Part shown: positions 1-7,754 of the stretch, piece after piece
Numbering within the stretch: the first letter of the stretch is position 1
Layout: the number at the start of each line of letters is the position of its first letter
Assembly (NCBI GenBank): GCA_030066455.1
Contig: JASJBQ010000077.1
Coordinates: forward strand, 1-14,185
DNA from: Desulfobacterales bacterium
GTDB taxonomy: Bacteria > Desulfobacterota > Desulfobacteria > Desulfobacterales > UBA5852
Reading direction: 5' to 3'
Length of the DNA: 14,185 bases
Translations under genes and position numbers: made by a program
Notes under the pieces: model-generated
Seen by the model: only the letters and a program-made list of their open reading frames with translations
Told to the model about the DNA's origin: nothing
Database searches by the model: none

Positions 1-98
1 GCTTGCGAATCCTGAGGAATGAGGCGTACTTACGGTACGCCGCAATGACGAAGGCTGAAGCGTAACGCCGATATCGGACTTTTTACGAGACCGTCAAG
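1..98. repeat. Candidate dispersed intergenic repeat with a hairpin, cut by window edge
   Basis: The stretch carries a perfect 7-bp hairpin (GGCGTAC at 23-29, loop 30-34, GTACGCC at 35-41) followed by GCAATGACG and ends in GGACTTTTTACGAGACCGTC. From memory, similar blocks recur between genes in Desulfobacteraceae genomes, but no second copy is present in this window, so the repeat status is inference. It may continue to the left of position 1. Confidence 0.35.
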
Positions 99-344
99 AA
101 AGTAATCCAAAGAGGGCGCCCGTTCCCCGCTGAGCCCTGCGTGTCGCCATGGTGGACGTCGCGTGCGGAAATTTGCTGGCGCTCAAACAGTCCGCGCGCT
201 TTTCCCTTTGCCGGGCCGATGCTCGGCGCGGGACAAAGGGAACTGAACACTGAACACGTTGTACTTTTCAGGGCTTTCGGAAGACGTTTATGGTTTTTGC
301 TATCATAGGCGGGTTCCACCACCCCATAATGCCGTAAATAGAGT
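99..344. other. Intergenic leader with a long stem-loop
   Basis: No gene is supported here. It holds a long stem-loop: a 9-bp outer stem TTCCCTTTG (202-210) with CAAAGGGAA (234-242), and a nested 5-bp stem GCCGA (215-219) with TCGGC (223-227). Directly after it is a tandem TGAACAC TGAACAC (244-257). The hairpin has no T-run, so it is more likely an mRNA or DNA structure than a standard terminator. No confident promoter could be assigned for the downstream gene. Confidence 0.4.
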
Positions 345-1031
345 ATGCTTACTGTCGATCTAACCCACCGTGCCATCAAACGGCGTATCCGCGAGATACT
401 CCAAGGGGGCGATTTCACAGCGGCCATGGCCGCTTTGGAGGACTTTCCCGCCCGCCGGGCGGTCAACCCGCTGATCTCCTTTTTCTGCAGCGGCGACGCT
501 CGTCTGCGCTGGCGGGCCGTCAGTGGGATGGGAAGGGTGGTCAGCCGGCTGGCGGAAGCCGACATGGAATCCTCCCGGGTAATTATGCGGCGCCTCATGT
601 GGACGCTCAACGACGAATCCGGCGGTATCGGTTGGGGGGCCCCCGAGGCCATGGGGGAGATCACGGCCGCGCATGCCGGCCTCGCCCGCGAGTTCGCCTG
701 TATCCTGGTCTCTTACATACGACCGGACTGCAATTTTCTGGAACACCCCGTTTTGCAGCGTGGTGTTTTGTGGGGGCTGGGACGCCTGGCCCATGCCCGC
801 CCCGATCGGGCTGCAGATGCAGCCCCTTTTGTGGCCCCCTTTCTCGAATCGCCCGACGCGTTTCACCGTGGCCACGCCGTTTGGCTGCTGCGGGCCCTGA
901 ACCACCCGCTGGCCGACGATGTTATCGAGGTCCTGTCCGGAGACGAGGAACGTTTTGATTTCTACCTCGACGGCGATCTTTCCACCGTGACGGTGGCGGA
1001 GGCCCTCCAGGGTAAACGGCCGCCATTTTGA
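345..1031 (+). CDS. HEAT-like repeat protein (DVU0298-like)
   Basis: A 228-residue soluble protein made almost entirely of paired amphipathic helices with the spacing of HEAT/armadillo repeats. Repeating patterns include LISFFCSGDARLRWRAVSGM, then a WTLNDESGGIGWGAPEAMGE segment and a GVLWGLGRLAHARPD segment. There is no signal peptide, membrane segment or catalytic motif. From memory it matches a conserved family in Desulfovibrio and relatives (DVU0298-type) of unknown function; the conserved GIGWGAPEAMGE core resembles the scaffold segments of PBS-lyase HEAT proteins. A role as a protein-protein scaffold is inference. The Shine-Dalgarno before the ATG is weak (AATAGAG). It ends 37 bp before the RraA-like gene on the same strand, so the two may be co-transcribed. 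Confidence 0.85.
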   Translation: MLTVDLTHRAIKRRIREILQGGDFTAAMAALEDFPARRAVNPLISFFCSGDARLRWRAVSGMGRVVSRLAEADMESSRVIMRRLMWTLNDESGGIGWGAPEAMGEITAAHAGLAREFACILVSYIRPDCNFLEHPVLQRGVLWGLGRLAHARPDRAADAAPFVAPFLESPDAFHRGHAVWLLRALNHPLADDVIEVLSGDEERFDFYLDGDLSTVTVAEALQGKRPPF

Positions 1032-1068
1032 AGCGGGCCGGATCATTTTATCAAGGAGAATCAAACCC

Positions 1069-1569
1069 ATGACCGAAGTACCCACGACCCGCCCGATAGC
1101 GACGGCAGATCTCTGTGATGCCCATGCCGATCAACTCCAGATTGCCCGGCCCGAGTTCAGAATTTACGGGGGATGCCGACAGTTCGGAGGGCGGATTCAC
1201 ACGGTCCAGGTTTTCAAGGATAACGTCTTGGTTCGCCGCCAGGTCGAAAAAACCGTCTCCGACGCTGTCCTCGTGGTCGACGGGGGCGGCTCGCTCGAAT
1301 GCGCCCTGGTGGGGGATATCCTTGCCGGGCTGGCCGTGCGCAACGGCTGGCAGGGCATCGTGGTCAACGGCTGTGTTCGCGATGCGGCCGCCATTGCCGC
1401 CCTTCCCATCGGCATCCGGGCCCTGAATACCCATCCCCTCAAGAGCGGGAAGCGGGGTGCGGGGCAGGAGAACCTGCCCGTGACCTTTGCGGGAGTGACC
1501 TTTCGCCCCGGGGAATACCTTTACGCCGATGAGGATGGGATGGTGGTGTCGGCCACAAAGTTGGTATAG
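1069..1569 (+). CDS. rraA: RraA family protein / 4-hydroxy-4-methyl-2-oxoglutarate aldolase-like
   Basis: At 166 residues this has the usual length of RraA (about 160) and aligns along its whole length with my memory of the E. coli protein: IATADLCDAHAD at the start, GGCRQFGGRI, VLVVDGGGS, LAVRNGWQGIVVNGCVRD, then VTFAGVTFRPGEYLYADEDG near the end. The family covers two activities: inhibitory binding to RNase E, and metal-dependent HMG/CHA aldolase plus oxaloacetate decarboxylase. The aldolase signature D-x20-R-D is intact (D83, R104, D105); from memory, E. coli RraA has lost the last Asp. Enzymatic activity is therefore plausible and RNase E regulation less certain. The Shine-Dalgarno AAGGAG (1053-1058) supports the ATG at 1069. 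It follows the HEAT-like gene in the same direction and precedes a large inverted repeat. Confidence 0.9.
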   Translation: MTEVPTTRPIATADLCDAHADQLQIARPEFRIYGGCRQFGGRIHTVQVFKDNVLVRRQVEKTVSDAVLVVDGGGSLECALVGDILAGLAVRNGWQGIVVNGCVRDAAAIAALPIGIRALNTHPLKSGKRGAGQENLPVTFAGVTFRPGEYLYADEDGMVVSATKLV

Positions 1570-1638
1570 CCCCAAATCGCGATTCTGGCTTTCCGGTTTA
1601 CCTTCGCTCTAAGCGCCTATAGAAGTTTCCCATCAGGG

Positions 1639-1718
1639 TCGGTATCGGCATCGGCATCGGATTTCGAGAAAGAAACACCGGCCGAAAATTTCGATTCCGA
1701 TGCCGATAGCGATTCCGA
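1639..1718. repeat. Large imperfect inverted repeat after the RraA-like gene
   Basis: The left arm (1639-1667) contains TCGGTATCGGCATCGGCATC and the right arm (1691-1718) is its near-complement, CGATTCCGATGCCGATAGCG and onward. The outer 22 positions pair with three mismatches around a loop of about 23 nt. The left arm is a tandem hexamer (ATCGGC). There is no T-tract, so it could be a terminator-like structure, an mRNA 3' stabiliser or a dispersed palindromic element. The rest of 1570-1832 shows no gene. Confidence 0.6.
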
Positions 1719-1832
1719 CTTCCGAACACCGCGCCCACCATTCTTGTATCAGGTCAATTTATTTCAAGGGCCTTTGGGTTAGCATTGTTCATGGTTACTG
1801 TAGAAAAACCTTAGAATTTTGAGGAACGTGAC

Positions 1833-2651
1833 ATGAAATGGACGCCCGAGGCCGAGAAAGCCGTCAGAAAAGTGCCTTTCTTCGTGCGCAAGCGCGTACG
1901 CTCGCGGGTGGAAAAGGAGGCCGTCGCCGAGGGCAAGCCCGTGGTGACCCTAGCTGAGGTCAAGACCACCCAGCGCCGCTACCTGAACAATATGGAGACC
2001 GAAATGCGCGGCTTCCAGCTCGACAGCTGCTTCGGGCCCAGCGGCTGTCCCCACCGCGCCGTGTCTTCCGAAAGCATTGTGCCGCGGATCCAGGCCCTGT
2101 TGGAGGAGGCCGACCTTCTGGCCTTTCTCAAACGGACCGTTTCCGGCAAGCTGCGTTTTCACCACGAGCTGCGGGTCAGCGTGGCGGACTGCCCCAACGC
2201 CTGCTCCCAGCCGCAGATCAAGGATATCGGCATCCTCGGGGCCTGCCGTCCGATCACGACGGAGAGCGAATGCACCCGGTGCGAGGCCTGCGTCGAGGCC
2301 TGCCCCGAAGCGGCCGTCCAACTGGGCGCGTCGGTGCCGACCGTCGATGGTGCCCGCTGCATCGCCTGCGGCAGATGCGTAGCCGTCTGCCCGACAGAAA
2401 CGCTCGTGGCCGGTCAGATTGGCTACCGGGTCCAACTCGGGGGCAAACTCGGCCGGCATCCCCGCCTGGCCACCGAACTGCCCGGGATCCACGACGAGGA
2501 CGGCGTCATCCGGATCGTCAGTGACTGTATCGATTACTACAAAGCCAGAAGCCGCAACGGCCGACGCTTGGCCGAGCTGCTGTCGGCGGCGGATATCGAG
2601 GCTTACGGAAGATCGGGAAGGTTCCCCGGACAGGGTGGCGAAGCACCGTAG
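1833..2651 (+). CDS. Sulfite-reductase-like siroheme/[4Fe-4S] protein with PCP_red and ferredoxin domains
   Basis: This 272-residue protein has three visible parts. Residues 1-45 (W3, P5, then KVPFFVRKRVRSRVEKEA) match the small helical PCP_red domain found in protochlorophyllide-reductase-type proteins. Residues 60-138 hold the siroheme/[4Fe-4S] coupling site of nitrite/sulfite reductases, C66-x5-C72 and C120-x3-C124 within the segment DCPNACSQPQIKDIGI. Residues 147-187 are an inserted two-cluster ferredoxin (C147, C150, C153, C157; C176, C179, C182, C186). The C-terminal part returns to the sulfite-reductase fold. It is much shorter than a full SiR/DsrA subunit and lacks the usual duplicated N-terminal half-repeat. 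A cytoplasmic electron-transfer or reductase role is likely; the substrate is unknown. GAGGAA lies a few bases before the ATG. No partner reductase gene is adjacent. Confidence 0.88.
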   Translation: MKWTPEAEKAVRKVPFFVRKRVRSRVEKEAVAEGKPVVTLAEVKTTQRRYLNNMETEMRGFQLDSCFGPSGCPHRAVSSESIVPRIQALLEEADLLAFLKRTVSGKLRFHHELRVSVADCPNACSQPQIKDIGILGACRPITTESECTRCEACVEACPEAAVQLGASVPTVDGARCIACGRCVAVCPTETLVAGQIGYRVQLGGKLGRHPRLATELPGIHDEDGVIRIVSDCIDYYKARSRNGRRLAELLSAADIEAYGRSGRFPGQGGEAP

Positions 2652-2692
2652 TCTAAACACCCGCATTCCCTCAGGCCCGGCGGCATGTCGCG

Positions 2693-2720
2693 TTGACTTT
2701 CAGGCGGAGCGAATTATTCT
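2693..2720 (+). promoter_or_regulatory. Sigma-70-type promoter candidate upstream of the small Cys-rich gene
   Basis: TTGACT (2693-2698) and TATTCT (2715-2720) are separated by 16 bp. A short dyad GGAG (2706-2709) / CTCC (2719-2722) covers the spacer and -10 and could be part of an operator. It lies 48 bp before the small ORF at 2769 and may also feed copZ-copA by read-through. Nothing resembles the CueR operator I know, so copper control is only an inference from position. Confidence 0.4.
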
Positions 2721-2768
2721 CCTGAACGGGGAGGTGGAGCTGTTAAACCTGTACCCAGGAGGTGGCCC

Positions 2769-2939
2769 ATGAAGAACCTCAGCGAGTTCGAAGCAAGCTG
2801 TTTGCAGGATGAGAAAGAACGGCTCATGGACGAGGTGCGGCACTGCGACGACTGCTCCACCAGCCTGGCGGAGCACATGCATTGCTACGAGGAAACCGCC
2901 CGGTCCAGCGGACGGCGGTCCAAAGCCTGTTTTGAATAA
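2769..2939 (+). CDS. Small Cys-rich protein (56 aa), putative metal-binding
   Basis: A short ORF preceded by an almost ideal Shine-Dalgarno, AGGAGGT (2757-2763), five bases from the ATG. The product begins MKNLSEFEASCLQDEKERLM and carries five cysteines (C11, C26, C29, C39, C54), with a C26-DD-C29 pair and a later H36-M-H38-C39 cluster, which suggests binding of zinc, copper or an iron-sulfur centre. It has no signal peptide or membrane helix. I do not recognise the family. It has a promoter-like sequence ahead and a strong hairpin behind, and lies 95 bp upstream of the CopZ-like gene, which makes a link to copper handling reasonable but unproven. It could also be an adaptor for the iron-sulfur protein upstream. 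Confidence 0.7.
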   Translation: MKNLSEFEASCLQDEKERLMDEVRHCDDCSTSLAEHMHCYEETARSSGRRSKACFE

Positions 2940-2957
2940 TTTTATAACGCTGACTGC

Positions 2958-2988
2958 TATAAAGCCCGGGCCTTCCCCGGGCTTTATA
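2958..2988 (+). terminator. Strong hairpin, probable terminator or attenuator before copZ
   Basis: A perfect 13-bp stem (2958-2970 with 2976-2988, core AAAGCCCGGG / CCCGGGCTTT) with a 5-nt loop begins 18 bases after the small ORF. A true U-tract is missing (only TATATG follows), so it may terminate partly or protect the mRNA end, allowing some read-through into copZ-copA. Confidence 0.7.
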
Positions 2989-3034
2989 TGCTTCGGCTTG
3001 ACCGCTAGCACCGTTTTCGAGGGGGAGAACTGTG

Positions 3035-3238
3035 ATGACCCAACAGAGCTTTAACATTCCCAAGATTTCCTGTGGCCACTGTGTGATGGCCATCAAGGAC
3101 GAGCTTTCCGAGATGCCCGGCGTGCATTCGGTCGAAGGCAATCCCGAAAGCAGGACCGTCGTGGTCGACTGGGACGCGCCCGCTTCTGAAGACGCGATCC
3201 GCGCCAAACTGCAGGAAATCAACTACCCGGCCGACTGA
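3035..3238 (+). CDS. copZ: CopZ-like heavy-metal-associated (HMA) copper chaperone
   Basis: A 67-residue single HMA domain with the ferredoxin-like beta-alpha-beta layout. The metal-binding loop reads KISCGHC: the two cysteines and the His of the CxHC chaperone type are kept, while the Met of the usual GMxCxxC motif is replaced by Ile. The tail ADAIRAKL-type helix (here [16 protein letters not shown]) is typical. It should carry Cu(I) in the cytoplasm and deliver it to the ATPase encoded 2 bp downstream. The ATG at 3035 is chosen over the GTG at 3032 because GGGGGAG (3021-3027) then sits at a normal distance; either would give nearly the same product. Its stop codon is separated from copA by only two bases, so translational coupling is expected. 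Confidence 0.9.
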   Translation: MTQQSFNIPKISCGHCVMAIKDELSEMPGVHSVEGNPESRTVVVDWDAPASEDAIRAKLQEINYPAD

Positions 3239-3240
3239 CC

Positions 3241-5685
3241 ATGGCAACCCGCACGATCACCCTGCCCATCAGCGGGATGACCTGCGCCAACTGCGCCATG
3301 AACATCGAGCGCAGTGTACGCAAGCTGCCCGGCGTTGAAGACGCCAGCGTCAATTTCGCGGCCGAACAGGCCGAGGTGGCTTACGACGACACTCGCATTC
3401 AGGTGGCCGATCTGGTGGCCGGCGTCCACAAAGCCGGTTTTAAGGTACCCACCGCCCGGGTGGAACTGGCCGTTACGGGAATGACCTGCGCCAACTGCGC
3501 CCTGAACATCGAGCGCGCGCTCTCCAAACGCACCCCGGGGGTGGCCCGGGCGACGGTCAATTTCGCCGCCGAATCCGCGGTTGTCGACTACTTTCCCTCG
3601 GACGTGGATGTCGGCGATATCGTTGCGGCCGTCACGAAAGCCGGTTTCGGTGCCATCGCGTCGGACGAAAACGCCCCGGAAGATGATGCCGATTCCCAAG
3701 CCCGCCGGGACGAGATCCGCGACCAGACGCGCAAATTCGTGGTGGGCCTGGTGTTTGCCCTGCCGCTCTTTCTTCTCAGCATGGCGCGCGATTTCGCCCT
3801 TGTAGGCGCCTGGAGCCATGCCCCCTGGGTCAACTGGTTTTTCGCCCTGCTGGCCACGCCGGTCCAGTTCTACACGGGCTGGGATTACTACGCCGGGGCT
3901 TTGCGCAGTCTTAAAAATCGTTCTGCCAACATGGATGTCCTCGTGGCTATGGGATCCTCGGTGGCCTATTTTTACTCGCTGGCCGTCCTGGTCTGGCCGG
4001 GCGCCGGCGACCACGTCTACTTCGAGACCGCGGCCGTCATCATCGCCCTGATCAAACTGGGCAAAATGCTCGAGGCCCGCACCAAGGGCAAGACCGGCGG
4101 CGCCATCCGCAAGTTGATCGGGTTGCGCCCCAAGACCGCTGCCCGCATCGAGGACGGCGAGGAAAAAGAGGTCCCGGTGGCTCACATCGTGGTGGGCGAC
4201 ATTCTGCTGGTTCGTCCGGGCGAGCGCATCCCCGTGGACGGCATCGTCATCGAGGGGCAGACCGCCGTGGATGAATCCATGCTTTCGGGCGAGCCCATAC
4301 CGGTGGACAAATCGTCCAACGACCCGGTGGCGGCCGGTACCATCAACGGTCAGGGGCTGATCCGCTTTCGGGCCACCCGGGTCGGTCGGGACACCGCCCT
4401 GGCCCAGATCATTCGCCTGGTGCAGGAGGCCCAGGGCAGCAAAGCTCCCATCCAGGCCGTGGCCGATCGTGTGGCGGCTGTCTTCGTACCGGCCATCATC
4501 GCCGTGGCCCTGGTCACTTTCGGTATCTGGTGGGCGCTGAGCGGCGAATTTGTTCCGGCCATGATCCGGCTGGTGGCGGTGCTGGTGATCGCCTGCCCCT
4601 GCGCGCTGGGGCTGGCCACGCCCACGGCCATCATGGCCGGCACCGGTAAGGCCGCCGAGGGGGGCATTCTTTTCAAGAATAGCACGGCGCTCGAGCAGGC
4701 TACCCAAATCGATACCGTGGTCCTCGACAAGACCGGTACCATCACCGAGGGCAAGCCCCGGGTGACCGATTCGATCGCCCTGGAAGCATTTGAGGGTGAC
4801 CGGCGGACCCTGCTGCGGCTGGCCGCCTCCGTCGAGAAGGGTTCCGAGCATCCTCTGGGCCGGGCCATCGTGGCCCAGGCCGAAACCGAAGGTCTGGCTC
4901 TGTGGCCGCTCAGCGAATTCCAGGCCACCGGCGGTGCCGGGGTCAGGGCCGCGATCGATGGCCGGCATGTCATGATCGGCAAGCCCGGTTGGTTTAAAGA
5001 ACAAGCCTATCGTATGGATGAGGCCGAGGAGATGATCAAAATCCTGCAGGCCGAAGGCAAAACGGTATTGGTGGTTGCCCTGGAGGAGAGGATTTGCGGG
5101 CTGGTGGCTTTATCCGACTATCTCAAAACGGATTCGGCCGAAGCCATCGCCAATCTGAAAAAAATGGGACTCGACATTGTCATGCTCACTGGCGACAACC
5201 ATGCGTCTGCAAGCGCCATTGCCGCCTATTTAGGGATCGAAACGATCGAGGCCGAGGTGCGCCCGAACGAAAAATCCCGGCGGGTAAAACACCTGCAAGA
5301 CCAAGGCCGCAAAGTCGGGATGGTGGGAGACGGCATCAACGACGCCCCGGCCCTGGCCCAGGCCGATGTGGGCCTGGCCATCGGCACGGGCACCGACGTG
5401 GCCATCGAAACGGCCGATGTCATCCTTTCCAGCGGGAGCCTGCGCGGTATCGTGCGGGCCATCGGTTTGAGCCGGGCCACCATGCGTACCATCCGCCAGA
5501 ATCTGTTCTGGGCCTTCGGCTACAATGTGATTCTCATCCCGGTGGCCGCCGGTATCCTCTATCCCTTCGAGATCCTGCCCATGATGCTGCGCCAGCTCCA
5601 TCCCATCCTGGCCGCCTTGGCCATGGCGTTCAGCAGCATATCGGTGGTGACGAACAGCCTGCGGCTCTATCGATCGCCCCGTTAG
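3241..5685 (+). CDS. copA: Cu(I)-exporting P1B-type ATPase CopA
   Basis: An 814-residue P1B-1 ATPase of normal length. Two N-terminal HMA domains carry GMTCANC (C15/C18 and C83/C86). The membrane part has the Cu(I) site CPC (C452-P453-C454), then FGYN and a late [12 protein letters not shown] segment, the TM7 YN and TM8 MxxSS signatures of copper specificity. The actuator loop has SGEP (349-352), the phosphorylation site is DKTGT (D496), the nucleotide-binding domain has the SEHP motif (H537, P538) and the hinge is GDGINDAP (696-703). It pumps Cu(I) out of the cytoplasm using ATP. It forms an operon with copZ. No Shine-Dalgarno is obvious in front of the ATG, which fits coupling to the preceding gene. 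No copper-responsive regulator is encoded in the window. Confidence 0.98.
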   Translation: MATRTITLPISGMTCANCAMNIERSVRKLPGVEDASVNFAAEQAEVAYDDTRIQVADLVAGVHKAGFKVPTARVELAVTGMTCANCALNIERALSKRTPGVARATVNFAAESAVVDYFPSDVDVGDIVAAVTKAGFGAIASDENAPEDDADSQARRDEIRDQTRKFVVGLVFALPLFLLSMARDFALVGAWSHAPWVNWFFALLATPVQFYTGWDYYAGALRSLKNRSANMDVLVAMGSSVAYFYSLAVLVWPGAGDHVYFETAAVIIALIKLGKMLEARTKGKTGGAIRKLIGLRPKTAARIEDGEEKEVPVAHIVVGDILLVRPGERIPVDGIVIEGQTAVDESMLSGEPIPVDKSSNDPVAAGTINGQGLIRFRATRVGRDTALAQIIRLVQEAQGSKAPIQAVADRVAAVFVPAIIAVALVTFGIWWALSGEFVPAMIRLVAVLVIACPCALGLATPTAIMAGTGKAAEGGILFKNSTALEQATQIDTVVLDKTGTITEGKPRVTDSIALEAFEGDRRTLLRLAASVEKGSEHPLGRAIVAQAETEGLALWPLSEFQATGGAGVRAAIDGRHVMIGKPGWFKEQAYRMDEAEEMIKILQAEGKTVLVVALEERICGLVALSDYLKTDSAEAIANLKKMGLDIVMLTGDNHASASAIAAYLGIETIEAEVRPNEKSRRVKHLQDQGRKVGMVGDGINDAPALAQADVGLAIGTGTDVAIETADVILSSGSLRGIVRAIGLSRATMRTIRQNLFWAFGYNVILIPVAAGILYPFEILPMMLRQLHPILAALAMAFSSISVVTNSLRLYRSPR

Positions 5686-6297
5686 GGTGGGCACTTTTCA
5701 TCTCTTGCGGCGTTCTGAGTTTCAACCGGCCTCCGACGCGATGGGATGATGCCCAGCAGGTGGCCGCCAGCGGTCGTGTGCCGAATGCAAATGTACCGTT
5801 CTTGGCGAAGGCCGCCCCGCCCCTCGCGGTTTTTGGTCCTGTGTCGAAGATATTACGACCCGGCAGCCGATAGTGGTTTGTTCCGGCATGCTGTTGGCTG
5901 ACTGGATCTCCTTGTATTGAATATTTTTTCCTGCTACTGAATCGGTTACTTATCCCCCTCCAGCCGGCACGCCCCGCAGCACCGCCCCAGCGGAAACATT
6001 GAATAGCCTTCTTGCGGATCGGTTGGTAGCCGCCAAGGCATGCATGCCGGGTGTGCAGCAGTGGACACCGCCTGATGGACCCTTCCACATCGATTCCTTC
6101 GCAACACGATCCGGATGCTATCCGTCGGGCATCAAAATTTACCGACCGCGATACGGGGCTATCGTTTTAGAGTTGTTTCAACGACCACCTGGCAGGGGGC
6201 ATTGCGCCTTGAACCACTTGACGGGAAGTTTTCCGGAATGGTCCGGCAGGGGGCCGGGAGCAAAGCTACCGCCACCAATCAAAAGGGGGCAGGAAAG
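5686..6297. other. 612-bp intergenic region without a supported gene
   Basis: Both strands were read and no convincing gene was found. Open frames here lack Shine-Dalgarno sites and recognisable domains. The region marks the switch from the core-like left part to the patchy right part. It contains one copy of a 32-bp GC-rich motif (5962-5993) shared with 9579-9610. A reading frame across 5730-5873 is open but starts inside copA in another frame and shows no family I can name. Confidence 0.5.
5962..5993 (+). repeat. Shared 32-bp GC-rich motif, copy A
   Basis: AGCCGGC, CGCCCCGCA, CACCGCC and CCAGCGG occur in the same order here and at 9579-9610. Apart from one substitution, one inserted A here and one inserted C in the other copy, the two are identical. 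Each copy lies a few hundred bases upstream of an isolated accessory gene (6298 and 9853). Its nature is unknown. Confidence 0.6.
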
Positions 6298-7371
6298 ATG
6301 ACCGAACTCAAAATCGCGACGTTTAACTGCCAATGGATGATTTCTATTTTCAACGGCGACTGGAACCAGTGGGATGGTACCATTCGACCAAGCTTCGATG
6401 GCAAGCGACTCGGCGTCATACGGCTGGAGGCCATCCCGGACGTCCCGGCGCTGTGTGAACGTATTGCCGGAACGATACAGGATATCCAGGCCGACATCAT
6501 CGGTGTCCAGGAGGGGCCGCCGCTGCCAGCGCAAATGGCGTTTTTTGTCCAGCAGTTTTTAAATGACGATTATGCGGTGTACTCAAGCAACGCCCGATCG
6601 CAAACCATTCATGCCCTCGTCCGACGTGACATCGAGGACCGCGTGACTTCACAAGATCCATATGCCGCTGATACGCGCCGCCGTTGGAACGATATCCCCT
6701 TCCAACCCTGGGGTACCGTTTTGCGCGAGGAGCGTCGTTTGCAGGATTACTATCGACGGCCATTGATGCTCACCTACACTGCGCCTTCCGGGGCCCATCT
6801 CGATTTGTGGGTGCTCCATACCAAATCGAAGATATCGAGCCTTTCTGCCGCGGATTGGGAGGAACGGGAGGCGGCTGCCGTTTTGGATGCGGTGCTTTCC
6901 CGCCAAAAACTCTCGGCAGAGATCTATAGGCTCCGTGAACAGGCCGAGTTACTGCTTTCAGATCCAGAAGCGACCGACAACCTTGTCATCATGGGCGATT
7001 TCAACGACGGTCCTTTGGCCGAAGATCTCGAGCGCGAGTTCCTTATTCACAATATCATCGATGAATTGGTGGGTTCCATGCTGAGTCCGGGCATCGTTCT
7101 GCAACATGCGATGACGCCGGCACAAATTCTGGCGAGCCACACGACCGAGTTTCACAACCCCCTTCGCGGTGGTGCCCTCACGCAGGAGCTGATCGATCAT
7201 ATCGTGTTGGCGCCTGCGGTGGCCAATGGGGATGCCGGCATTGCCTACATCGCCGACAGCTGCATTGTAGAGGATTTGGCCTTCGATGCCCATTTCGATG
7301 AGGACGGCCATGACCAGCGCGGACTTCGGCCCAGCGATCATCGCCCGCTGTCGGCACGTTTGGATGTTTGA
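6298..7371 (+). CDS. Endonuclease/exonuclease/phosphatase (EEP) family protein
   Basis: A 357-residue metal-dependent phosphodiesterase-type protein. All family landmarks are visible: TFN at the start (N10), the metal-binding Glu in VQEG (E72), a His in the HTKSK strand (H174), GDFND (D234, N236), IDHI (D300, H301) and the closing SDHRPL (D347, H348). No signal peptide or membrane segment, so a cytoplasmic enzyme is expected. The family hydrolyses DNA, RNA ends, inositol phosphates or nucleotides, and the substrate cannot be read from sequence. The frame is open back to 6115, but the ATG at 6298 is chosen because GGGGGCAGGAAAG precedes it directly and the EEP fold starts right after it. It stands alone between two long non-coding stretches. 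Confidence 0.9.
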   Translation: MTELKIATFNCQWMISIFNGDWNQWDGTIRPSFDGKRLGVIRLEAIPDVPALCERIAGTIQDIQADIIGVQEGPPLPAQMAFFVQQFLNDDYAVYSSNARSQTIHALVRRDIEDRVTSQDPYAADTRRRWNDIPFQPWGTVLREERRLQDYYRRPLMLTYTAPSGAHLDLWVLHTKSKISSLSAADWEEREAAAVLDAVLSRQKLSAEIYRLREQAELLLSDPEATDNLVIMGDFNDGPLAEDLEREFLIHNIIDELVGSMLSPGIVLQHAMTPAQILASHTTEFHNPLRGGALTQELIDHIVLAPAVANGDAGIAYIADSCIVEDLAFDAHFDEDGHDQRGLRPSDHRPLSARLDV

Positions 7372-7390
7372 GACCCGCAGCCGGTCTCAA
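7368..7390 (+). terminator. Hairpin overlapping the EEP gene stop codon
   Basis: TTGAGACC (7368-7375) pairs perfectly with GGTCTCAA (7383-7390) around a 7-nt loop, and the TGA stop is part of the left arm. There is no T-tract directly after it. A second, weak candidate lies further on: TCCCGCA (7483-7489) with TGCGGGA (7532-7538), a long loop, followed by a run of T. Confidence 0.45.
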
Positions 7391-7558
7391 GGCAAGCCAA
7401 ATCATGCAAGATAAGCGGGCATCCTTGTCACGCGGCGCTTTTCCTGATAATTTTTCGCGCTTAAAATCATTTTATCCCGGCTTCCCGCATGATGCCGCGG
7501 CGACAGGGCAATCTGGGCACCAATTTAGGCTTGCGGGATTTTTTTCAGGCCAGCGATC
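7391..7558. other. Non-coding stretch between EEP gene and DUF4442 fragment
   Basis: No gene is seen. It contains the weak long-loop hairpin with a T-run at 7483-7545. Together with the gene fragment that follows, this makes 383 bases between the EEP and DinB genes without an intact gene. Confidence 0.4.
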
Positions 7559-7672
7559 ATGAAGATAGCATCCAAGGTTTTCCTGGAAGTAAGAGATACG
7601 GATGCCGAACTGATCCTTAGGGTTAAGAAAATGATCTATGCAAGGAAAAAGCGGCGACGAGACGATTACTGA
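7559..7672 (+). pseudogene. 3' fragment of a second DUF4442 (hotdog thioesterase-like) gene
   Basis: The 37-codon frame from 7559 to the TGA at 7670-7672 encodes the C-terminal end of a protein like the DUF4442 protein at 8901-9365. Its residues KVFLEVRDTDAELILRVKKM align without gaps with KFFLEIRDADAELIARVEKV there, and both continue to IYxRKKRRR. Over 29 aligned codons about 68 of 87 bases are identical, and many differences are at third positions, so this was once a coding paralog. The first roughly 118 residues are missing; no earlier part of the gene is found upstream. The ATG at 7559 is probably fortuitous. It is best read as the remnant of a duplication followed by deletion. Confidence 0.75.
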
Positions 7673-7754
7673 GACGTCTTTAAACCGGTATCCGCCACGG
7701 AAGTTCTGCTAATAAAGCGCTTTTATGTCATGCGAACCTATTTGTGAGGAAGCC

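Noticed and set aside
360..1085. 241-codon minus-strand frame over the HEAT-like gene
   Set aside because: Shadow of the plus-strand gene, with no ribosome site and no recognisable domain.
3223..5004. 593-codon open frame on the minus strand
   Set aside because: It is antisense to copA, whose motifs are unmistakable on the plus strand; long shadow frames are common in GC-rich genes and the product is low-complexity (Gly, His, Asp, Arg).
5630..6088. 152-codon minus-strand frame after copA
   Set aside because: Overlaps the copA 3' end, has no ribosome site, and its Arg/Gly/Ser-rich product matches nothing I know.
6115..6297. Longer start for the EEP-family gene
   Set aside because: The additional 61 codons have no similarity to the family and no ribosome site, while 6298 has one and begins right at the conserved fold.
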